Below are positions 21,601 to 26,726 of a DNA stretch of 26,726 bases, piece by piece. This DNA is from DAXETY01 sp051155755. Lineage in GTDB: Bacteria; Desulfobacterota; Desulfobacteria; Desulfobacterales; SG8-13. Below the pieces are notes generated by a model. The model worked only from the letters and a program-made list of their open reading frames with translations. It had not been told where the DNA came from and made no database searches. Each line of letters starts with the position of its first letter. The stretch's first letter is position 1. The DNA lies in assembly GCA_051155755.1 (NCBI GenBank), contig DAXETY010000135.1, positions 1 through 26,726 on the forward strand. Reading direction: 5' to 3'. Made by a program: the position numbers and the translations under genes.

Positions 21601-22394
21601 CAGTGCAGAATCTGGCTGAGAAACAGCTTGGTGCGCTCGTTTTGGGGGTTGTGAAAAAACTCTTCCGGGGTGTTGCTCTCGACGATTTTGCCGTAGTCCA
21701 TGAACATCACCCGATGGGCGACACTGCGGGCGAAGCCCATCTCATGGGTGACTACGATCATCGTCATCCCTTCCTGGGCCAGATCGATCATAACATCCAG
21801 CACTTCTTTGATCATTTCGGGATCGAGCGCGGAAGTCGGTTCGTCGAAAAGCATTACCTTGGGCGCCATGCAAAGACTGCGCGCAATCGCAACGCGCTGC
21901 TGCTGGCCGCCGGAAAGCTGCCCGGGGTATTTTTTGGCCTGCTCGGCAATCTGAACCTTTTCCAGGTAGTGCATGGCCGCTTCTTCGGCTTCCTTGCGCG
22001 GCACCTTGCGAACCCAAATGGGCCCCAGTGTGAGGTTTTCCAGAATCGTCAGGTGAGGAAACAGGTTGAAATGTTGAAAGACCATCCCGACTTCGGCCCG
22101 GATTTTCTCGATATTCTTGACATTGTTGGTCAGCTCGATGCCGTCGACGATGATCCGGCCGCGCTGGTGTTCTTCCAGGCGATTGATGCAGCGGATCAGG
22201 GTCGATTTGCCGGAGCCGGACGGCCCGCAGATGACGATGCGCTCCTGACGGCCGACTTTCAGGTCGATCTCCTTGAGCACGTGAAAGTCTCCGAACCACT
22301 TGTGCATTTCATAAATTTCAATAATCGGGTCGGCTTCCGGGTCCGGCGTCTTGCCCTCCGGCTCTGTAATGGTCGGTTGTTTTTCCGGGTTCAT
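21600..22394 (-). CDS. aapP: Polar amino acid ABC transporter ATPase (AapP/GlnQ-type)
   Basis: A 264-residue ABC ATPase that powers the permeases encoded upstream. Motifs are Walker A GPSGSGKS (57-64), Q-loop VFQHFNLFPH, signature LSGGQQQR (160-167), Walker B MLFDEPTSALD (181-191) and switch His217 (VTHEMG). It belongs to the polar amino acid uptake (GlnQ/ArtP/AapP) subfamily. About 24 residues rich in Pro and Glu precede the ABC core; they could be a genuine extension or the result of an upstream start choice. ATG 22394 has only a weak ribosome-binding site. It is separated from the permease gene by 416 bp full of short repeats, unusual for this operon type, and its stop overlaps the der start. 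Confidence 0.95.
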   Translation of the reverse strand: MNPEKQPTITEPEGKTPDPEADPIIEIYEMHKWFGDFHVLKEIDLKVGRQERIVICGPSGSGKSTLIRCINRLEEHQRGRIIVDGIELTNNVKNIEKIRAEVGMVFQHFNLFPHLTILENLTLGPIWVRKVPRKEAEEAAMHYLEKVQIAEQAKKYPGQLSGGQQQRVAIARSLCMAPKVMLFDEPTSALDPEMIKEVLDVMIDLAQEGMTMIVVTHEMGFARSVAHRVMFMDYGKIVESNTPEEFFHNPQNERTKLFLSQILH

Positions 22395-22574
22395 GGTGTC
22401 GTTGTTTCACTCAAAATTCAGGGGTTAAAGACCGTACAAATTGCAAATTCTCACAATCCGGGGATAAATGCAATTGCTTTGCCGCTCCGCGGCGCCTGTT
22501 GTCCGTTAGTAAAGCTCATAGTTCAAGGCGACTGAGCTCAAAGCAAAATAAAAATGCCTGAAATTCAAAACCTT

Positions 22575-22602
22575 GTCAGTCGTCAGTCGTCCGTTGTCCG
22601 TT
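22575..22602. repeat. Heptamer repeats GTCAGTC x2, GTCCGTT x2
   Basis: Four uninterrupted heptamers: GTCAGTC, GTCAGTC, GTCCGTT, GTCCGTT. On the minus (coding) strand this reads as repeated AACGGAC and GACTGAC. Confidence 0.8.
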
Positions 22603-22625
22603 GTAAAAAGCTTGGGTAGCCAACG

Positions 22626-22660
22626 CGCGACACACAACACGCAACACGCAACCCGCAACC
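22626..22660. repeat. Five degenerate heptamers of CGCAACA type
   Basis: Five consecutive heptamers: CGCGACA, CACAACA, CGCAACA, CGCAACC, CGCAACC. Each differs from its neighbour by zero to two bases, like the short tandemly repeated repetitive sequences known from cyanobacteria. Confidence 0.8.
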
Positions 22661-22694
22661 CGAATAACCAATTGAACCAATCCAACCGGTTTTG

Positions 22695-22726
22695 CGCCGT
22701 TTCGCCCACTCGCCCACTCGCCGTTT
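22695..22726. repeat. Four octamers in A-B-B-A order
   Basis: CGCCGTTT, CGCCCACT, CGCCCACT, CGCCGTTT follow each other exactly, 32 bp in all. The A-B-B-A order suggests duplication within a longer unit. Confidence 0.75.
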
Positions 22727-22762
22727 CAAATACTTGGGTTCTCCTCCATCGGTACCCGACCC

Positions 22763-22783
22763 GCAACGGACCACGGACAACCA
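22763..22783. repeat. Heptamers of GCAACGG type
   Basis: GCAACGG, ACCACGG, ACAACCA: three related heptamers near the permease stop codon, similar in composition to the block at 22626-22660. Confidence 0.5.
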
Positions 22784-22785
22784 AC

Positions 22786-22800
22786 GCCGGCGAAGCCGGC
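22786..22800 (-). terminator. Small hairpin after permease gene
   Basis: GCCGGC, GAA, GCCGGC forms a 6-bp stem with a 3-base loop, 10 bases after the permease stop on the minus strand. There is no T-tract, so it is more likely a pause or processing site than a full terminator. Confidence 0.3.
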
Positions 22801-22810
22801 AAGCACCCCG

Positions 22811-23908
22811 CTACCCCTCCCGATCCAACTCCCTCTCCAACCGCCGGCTGTACTGGGACATGGAAAAACAGCCCAGGAAATACAGGATCGCCACAAAAAT
22901 ATACGCTTCACGGCTAAATCCCATCCACTCGGGGTTGGAGAGCACCGACTTGGTGGTCTTGAGCAAATCCCACAGGGCGATGATCACCACCAGAGAGGTG
23001 TCCTTGAACGCGGAGATCAGGATGCTCACCGTCGGCGGGATAACGATTTTCAGTGCCTGGGGCAGAATCACCAGGCGCATGGTCAGGTAGTAATTCAGTC
23101 CCAGCGATTCGGCCGCCTCGTATTGACCGCGGGCCATCCCCTGCAGGCCGCCGCGCACCACTTCTGCGATATAGGCGGCGGTGAAAAGGATGATGGCCAC
23201 CTGGGCCCGCAGGATTTTGTTGATGGTAACTCCCTCGGGCAGAAACAGCGGAAAAATAATGGAGCCCATGAACAGCAAACTAATGAGGGGTACACCGCGG
23301 ATGGCTTCGATATATACCACGCACAGCACCTTGATGCCGCGCAGCTGAGACTGTCGGCCCAGAGCCAGCAACACGCCGAGCGGATAGGCGGCGGTCAGAC
23401 CGAACACCGACAGCAGCAACGTCAGCGGCAGTCCGCCCCAGCGAGTGCTTTCCACCGATTCGAGACCCAAAATCCCGCCCCGCATCAACACACCCATCAG
23501 GACGAGTCCCACGATCCAGGCGTAAAGCAGCCGTTTGGTCCAATGCTTGCGGTCCCGGCTATAGAACAGCAGCCCGAATAAAATCAACATGGCCAGCAGC
23601 GGTCGCCACTGCTCCGCATAAGGATAGAAGCCGAATAAAATAAAGCGCAGGTTATTGGTTATCACCGACCAACACGCGCCGGCAGCCTCGCGGCAGCCCA
23701 TGGAAGTGGTATGCCAGGCCGCATCCCAAAAGGCCCATCGAAACAGGGGTGGCACGATGTACCACAAAAACAATAGGGTTACGATGGTCAGCAGAGAGTT
23801 AAACCAGCCGTTAAACAGGTTGGTTTTGATCCAGCCGATGACCCCGACCTCGGTAACGGGCGGTTTGATGTCTTCGGCATCGGCCGTATGGGTCGCTGGG
23901 TCCGACAT
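22811..23908 (-). CDS. aapM: Polar amino acid ABC transporter permease (AapM-type)
   Basis: A 365-residue inner-membrane permease of the HisM/AapM family. Hydrophobic segments include about 35-60, 105-116, 128-146 and several from about 160 to 355. The ATPase-contact EAA motif is visible as EAAESLGLNYYLTMRLVILPQALK, and YIAEVVRGGLQGMARGQYEAA precedes it. It is longer than the roughly 220-residue minimal permeases because of the extended N-terminus and extra loops, as in AapM of the general amino acid transporter. Its ATG (23906-23908) shares one base with the stop of the upstream permease gene (TAATG), so the two are translationally coupled. The ATPase gene follows after the repeat-filled gap. 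Confidence 0.95.
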   Translation of the reverse strand: MSDPATHTADAEDIKPPVTEVGVIGWIKTNLFNGWFNSLLTIVTLLFLWYIVPPLFRWAFWDAAWHTTSMGCREAAGACWSVITNNLRFILFGFYPYAEQWRPLLAMLILFGLLFYSRDRKHWTKRLLYAWIVGLVLMGVLMRGGILGLESVESTRWGGLPLTLLLSVFGLTAAYPLGVLLALGRQSQLRGIKVLCVVYIEAIRGVPLISLLFMGSIIFPLFLPEGVTINKILRAQVAIILFTAAYIAEVVRGGLQGMARGQYEAAESLGLNYYLTMRLVILPQALKIVIPPTVSILISAFKDTSLVVIIALWDLLKTTKSVLSNPEWMGFSREAYIFVAILYFLGCFSMSQYSRRLERELDREG

Positions 23909-25086
23909 TATCGCTCCACCAATGCGACGCGTTTGTTATACCAGTTCATGAAGGTCGAGGTCGAGAGGCTGAACACCAGGTAAACGGCCATGATCAGGGC
24001 GACGCCCTCGATGGATTGCCCGGTCTGGTTGATGGTGGTGTTGGCCACGGAAACAAAATCCGGATAGCCGATGGCCACCGCCAGCGAGCTGTTTTTGGTC
24101 AGGTTCAGCATCTGGCTGGTCAAGGGCGGCACGATGACCCGCAGGGCCTGGGGGAGTATGACCAAGTGCATGACCCGACCGGGCCTGAGTCCGATCGCCA
24201 TGGCCGCTTCGCGCTGGCCCTTGCCCACCGATTGAATACCAGCCCGCACGACTTCAGCTACAAATGCGGCCGTGTAAAGGACCAGGCCGGCCAACAGGGC
24301 GATAAATTCAGGGCTGACGGTCATACCGCCGCGAAAATTGAACCCGGTCAGCTCGGGCACATTCATTTGCAGCGGCGCCCCGAACAGCAGCCAGGCCAGC
24401 AGCGGCAATCCGAAAACCAGGGCCAGGGAGGAGCGGAACACGGGAAACGGCTGTCCGGTGCGGTCCTGACGAATCCGCGCCCACCGCCGCAGAAAATAAG
24501 TGGCCGCACATCCGGCCAGAAACGCCAGCAGCATGTAGGTATGGGCCGGATGCGATTCGGGAACGGCAAAGGCCAGGCCCCGGTTGCAAATGAAAATGCC
24601 GGGCAGCGGATTCAATGCCTGGCGCGGGGACGGAAACACTTCGTAGAAAAGGGCATACCAAAAAAAAAGCTGCAGCAGCACCGGAATGTCCTGCATTACC
24701 TCGATGTAGAGTCCCGCCAGCTTGGAAACCAGCCAGTTGGTGGAAAGCCGGGCGATGCCGACAACGGTGCCGAGAATCAGGGTGACAATAATGCCGATGA
24801 GAGACACCTTGATGGTGTTGAGGGCGCCCACCAACAGCGCCCGGGCATAAGTATCGGCCGAAGAATAGGGAATCGGCGACTCGCCGATCTCGAAAGCGGA
24901 TTCTTTTTGCAGGAAACCGAATCCGGTGGCGATGGACTGGCGTTCCAGATTGGTCAGCGTATTGGAAACCAGGTACCAGGCCAGAAGCCCGACCAGCCCG
25001 AGTGTAGCAATTTGAAACATGAAGGCCCGCTTGCGGGGATCAAGCCAGAAAGGAACCTTTTCTGTATGGGCCGGGTCGTTTGCCAT
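23908..25086 (-). CDS. aapQ: Polar amino acid ABC transporter permease (AapQ-type)
   Basis: A 392-residue inner-membrane permease. It has a cytoplasmic N-terminus, a first hydrophobic segment at about 24-42, a periplasmic loop, and a core with GALNTIKVSLIGIIVTLILGTVVG, YIEVMQDIPVLLQLFFWY and the EAA motif EAAMAIGLRPGRVMHLVILPQALR. The large extra membrane region at about 180-235 is typical of AapQ-type proteins compared with minimal HisQ. It forms a heterodimer with the AapM-type partner, to whose gene it is translationally coupled. It starts at ATG 25086 with a weak ribosome-binding site. The gap to the binding-protein gene holds a hairpin-plus-T-tract, so this gene is probably expressed below the level of the binding protein. 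Confidence 0.95.
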   Translation of the reverse strand: MANDPAHTEKVPFWLDPRKRAFMFQIATLGLVGLLAWYLVSNTLTNLERQSIATGFGFLQKESAFEIGESPIPYSSADTYARALLVGALNTIKVSLIGIIVTLILGTVVGIARLSTNWLVSKLAGLYIEVMQDIPVLLQLFFWYALFYEVFPSPRQALNPLPGIFICNRGLAFAVPESHPAHTYMLLAFLAGCAATYFLRRWARIRQDRTGQPFPVFRSSLALVFGLPLLAWLLFGAPLQMNVPELTGFNFRGGMTVSPEFIALLAGLVLYTAAFVAEVVRAGIQSVGKGQREAAMAIGLRPGRVMHLVILPQALRVIVPPLTSQMLNLTKNSSLAVAIGYPDFVSVANTTINQTGQSIEGVALIMAVYLVFSLSTSTFMNWYNKRVALVER

Positions 25087-25123
25087 GGTCGGTTGAATCG
25101 GGATTGCCGTCCGGGGGAAAAAC

Positions 25124-25156
25124 CCGAAAGCGCTGCCGCAAGGGCAGCGCTTTCGG
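25124..25156 (-). terminator. Terminator-like hairpin between aapJ and aapQ
   Basis: CCGAAAGCGCTGCC (25124-25137) and GGCAGCGCTTTCGG (25143-25156) make a perfect 14-bp stem with a 5-base loop. On the minus strand it is followed by GTTTTTCCCC. This is a strong intrinsic-terminator form placed inside the operon, probably giving partial termination after the binding-protein gene. Confidence 0.75.
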
Positions 25157-25170
25157 CAGAATGATCAAAG

Positions 25171-25210
25171 CAAACAGCGGCGTCCCTTAAAAACGGAGCG
25201 CCGCTGTTTG
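25171..25210 (-). terminator. Second hairpin after aapJ stop
   Basis: CAAACAGCGGCG (25171-25182) and CGCCGCTGTTTG (25199-25210) are exact reverse complements with a 16-base loop, starting 9 bases after the aapJ stop. There is no T-tract after it on the minus strand, so it probably protects the 3' end of the aapJ message rather than terminating. Confidence 0.6.
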
Positions 25211-25219
25211 AGAACTCGA

Positions 25220-26239
25220 TTATCTGAACGGGGCCGCGTACATCAGGCCGCCGTCGGTCCACAGTGCATTCAGACCGCGTTCCAGTCCCAGCGGCGTGTT
25301 CACGCCGACGTTGCGCTCATAGATTTCCCCGTAGTTGCCCACCTGCTTGATGATATTGTAAGCATATTTCTCATCCAGGCCGAGGGCTTTGCCCAAACCG
25401 GGGGTCACTCCCAGAAAACGCTGGATGGCAGGGTTGTCGCTTTTCAGCATTTCATCGACGTTCGCGGAGGTGATGCCGAATTCTTCCGCCTGGATCAGTG
25501 CCATCACGCACCAGTCGACGATGTCGTACCACTGGTCATCGCCGTGGCGCACCACCGGCGCCAGGGGTTCCTTGGAAATAATCTCCGGCAGAAGTGCGTA
25601 GTCATCCGGATTGGGAGCGACCGAACGATGGGCGGCCAACTGGGACTGATCCGAGGTCAGCACATCGCAGCGCCCGGCAAAAAAGGCCTTGTTCAGCTCC
25701 GAAGCCTGTTCGATGACGACCGGCTTCCAACTCATGTTGTTGGCGCGGAAAAAATCGGCCGCGTTCAGCTCAGTGGTGGTGCCGGGCAGCACGCACACAG
25801 TGGCGCCGCCGAGTTCCTTGGCGCTTTTGACCCCCAGTTTTTTGGGAATCAAAAAACCCTGACCGTCGTAGTAGTTGACCTGTACGAAATTCAACCCGTT
25901 GGTGGTCTCCCGGGTCAAGGTCTGGGTGGTATTGCGGCACAGCACATCGATTTCCTTGGACTGCAGCGCAGGCAAGCGCTGTACAGCCGTCAGGGCGGTG
26001 AACTTGACTTTGCCGGCATCCCCGAACACGGCGGCGGCGATGGCCCGGGCGGTGTCGACGTCCAGTCCTTTCCAGTTGCCTTTGTCGTCCGGCATACTGA
26101 AGCCGAATACATCTCCGTTGACACCGGCCTTGAGATGACCGCGCGCACGGACCTCGTCGAGGGTGGCCGCAGTGGTTCCTCCCGCAGCCAGGCAAAGCAC
26201 GGTCACCAATACTGCGGCAATCAGGTAAAAACGTCTCAT
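25220..26239 (-). CDS. aapJ: Polar amino acid ABC transporter substrate-binding protein (AapJ-type)
   Basis: A 339-residue periplasmic binding protein that captures amino acids and delivers them to the AapQ/AapM permease pair. A signal peptide of about 24 residues (MRRFYLIAAVLVTVLCLAAG, cleavage near TTAA) is followed by TLDEVRARGHLKAGVNGDVFGFS, the typical family-3 binding-protein start. Further blocks are WKGLDVDTARAIAAAVFG, DVLCRNTTQTLTRE, CVLPGTTTELN and NYGEIYERNVG near the C-terminus. The length of about 340 fits the AapJ group rather than the shorter HisJ/GlnH types. Substrate range is inferred to be broad polar amino acids. ATG 26239 has a very strong ribosome-binding site (AAAGGAGGAGGAG directly before it), consistent with high expression. 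It is the first gene of the operon and is followed by two hairpins before aapQ. Confidence 0.95.
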   Translation of the reverse strand: MRRFYLIAAVLVTVLCLAAGGTTAATLDEVRARGHLKAGVNGDVFGFSMPDDKGNWKGLDVDTARAIAAAVFGDAGKVKFTALTAVQRLPALQSKEIDVLCRNTTQTLTRETTNGLNFVQVNYYDGQGFLIPKKLGVKSAKELGGATVCVLPGTTTELNAADFFRANNMSWKPVVIEQASELNKAFFAGRCDVLTSDQSQLAAHRSVAPNPDDYALLPEIISKEPLAPVVRHGDDQWYDIVDWCVMALIQAEEFGITSANVDEMLKSDNPAIQRFLGVTPGLGKALGLDEKYAYNIIKQVGNYGEIYERNVGVNTPLGLERGLNALWTDGGLMYAAPFR

Positions 26240-26275
26240 CTCCTCCTCCTTTGCGGTTCGATGGATCGATTAGGA

Positions 26276-26303
26276 AGCGCATATCAGGGCGCTGAAATGC
26301 GCT
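26276..26303. promoter_or_regulatory. Inverted repeat in aapJ leader
   Basis: AGCGCAT (26276-26282) and ATGCGCT (26297-26303) flank an inner CAG/CTG pair. It sits about 37 bases upstream of the aapJ start codon. It could be an operator or a leader hairpin affecting translation. Confidence 0.4.
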
Positions 26304-26615
26304 CATTACTGCACCACAGCACCGTCATCATCGACGATGCGCTTCTCGCCCCGTGAGCATATAACGCCAAAATCCATAACAAAAAGGACTTCGGCTTTGC
26401 AAGAAAAAACATTCTTTATAACAAGATTCAGGAAATAAACAGCTATTCAGTGATCGGTGTGTATTACGCCTGCCGGCCCATGATACACAACGGCAGCCTT
26501 CTGCGATGCTGCCGACTCCGTTGCAGTTTCGGCGATGGATCAATCAAGGATGGAGATTCCGGTGATGCCCGTAGTTGCATATAGGGGTTTTTCCCGCTGG
26601 GAAAGACCACAGTGC

Positions 26616-26674
26616 GAGGTGTCCCGATCAAAAAAAACCGAATTTGAAGTGTCCCGGTCAAAAAAACCGAATTT
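26616..26674. repeat. Tandem direct repeat, about 30 bp, two copies
   Basis: Two adjoining units, 26616-26645 and 26646-26674, share the form GAxGTGTCCCGxTCAAAAAAACCGAATTT and differ by two substitutions and one A in the A-run. Each unit end contains TCAAA...TTTGA as a short inverted repeat. It may be a remnant of an insertion-sequence end; the rest would lie outside the window. Confidence 0.75.
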
Positions 26675-26726
26675 GAGCGATTGTCGAGGTTGCCGCAGAT
26701 ACAAGGAAAAAGCCGTTCCGCTATAT

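Larger units (their letters stand above)
22395..22810. other. 416-bp intra-operon gap with short repeats
   Basis: This lies between the second permease gene and the ATPase gene of one transporter operon. It contains several blocks of heptanucleotide and octanucleotide tandem repeats (22575-22602, 22626-22660, 22695-22726, 22763-22783) and a small hairpin (22786-22800). No credible gene is seen; the open frames here are repeat translations. Confidence 0.7.
26240..26726. other. Upstream region of the transporter operon
   Basis: 487 bp with no credible gene. It must contain the aapJ promoter, but no -35/-10 pair or sigma-54 motif stands out. It has an inverted repeat close to the aapJ start (26276-26303), an AT-rich stretch (about 26365-26460) and a tandem direct repeat at the far end (26616-26674). 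Confidence 0.5.

Noticed and set aside
20380..21654. 424-codon plus-strand open frame opposite der
   Set aside because: It is a shadow of der, which has complete double-GTPase motifs in the minus frame.
22506..22802. 98-codon minus-strand open frame in the transporter gap
   Set aside because: Its translation is made of the short tandem repeats and shows no other sign of coding.
24016..25164. 382-codon plus-strand open frame opposite aapQ
   Set aside because: Gln/Gly/Arg-rich shadow frame; the minus frame encodes a clear membrane permease.
26365..26460. AT-rich stretch as the aapJ promoter
   Set aside because: Several -10-like hexamers occur, but none has a supported -35 at 16-18 bases, so no position can be defended.

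Overview
The window reads as a chromosomal segment of a Gram-negative bacterium with moderately high G+C. The best guess is a Desulfobacterota sulfate reducer of the Desulfobacterales type. This is inferred from the short GNAT-type N-acetylglutamate synthase, the thiolase with a pre-catalytic insertion, the choice-of-anchor-U/thrombospondin-type-3 surface protein, sigma-54-like promoters and heptanucleotide repeats. No rRNA, tRNA, CRISPR array or intact mobile element was found. Most of the window is housekeeping sequence.

Layout. 1-100: a run of hairpins at the edge. 101-3666: two divergently transcribed soluble histidine kinases, a minus-strand NtrB-like kinase with an unusually long middle region and a plus-strand PAS-kinase-receiver hybrid. 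The roughly 700 bp between them carries inverted repeats and a sigma-54-like promoter. 3832-5796: a class A penicillin-binding protein. 6007-7932 (minus): an exported protein with seven 23-residue calcium-binding-type repeats, a choice-of-anchor U domain and a C-terminal membrane anchor, behind a near-consensus sigma-54 promoter. 8317-8775: N-acetylglutamate synthase, behind a TTGACA promoter. 8784-9860 (minus): a gene I do not recognise.

10176-15975 (minus): a tightly packed gene run in transcription order AI-2E-family membrane protein, gyrA, gpsA, radC, and a small cysteine-containing protein. 16228-17720 (minus): an acetyl-CoA acetyltransferase followed by a 51-residue hydrophobic small protein. 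18006-18809 (plus): a TANGO2/NRDE-family protein.

18858-26239 (minus): a polar amino acid ABC transporter of the AapJQMP type (binding protein, two permeases, ATPase), followed directly by the ribosome-assembly GTPase Der and the replication-recombination ATPase RarA. The ATPase stop and the Der start overlap. A hairpin with a T-tract lies between the binding-protein and first permease genes. A 416-bp gap inside the operon is filled with heptamer and octamer tandem repeats. The right end holds a tandem direct repeat of about 30 bp.

No unmistakably new multi-gene system is visible. The most promising leads are the two sigma-54-like promoters (one with upstream dyads between the kinase genes, one on the surface-protein gene), the atypical kinase pair, the small membrane protein after the thiolase, and the intra-operon repeat cluster.
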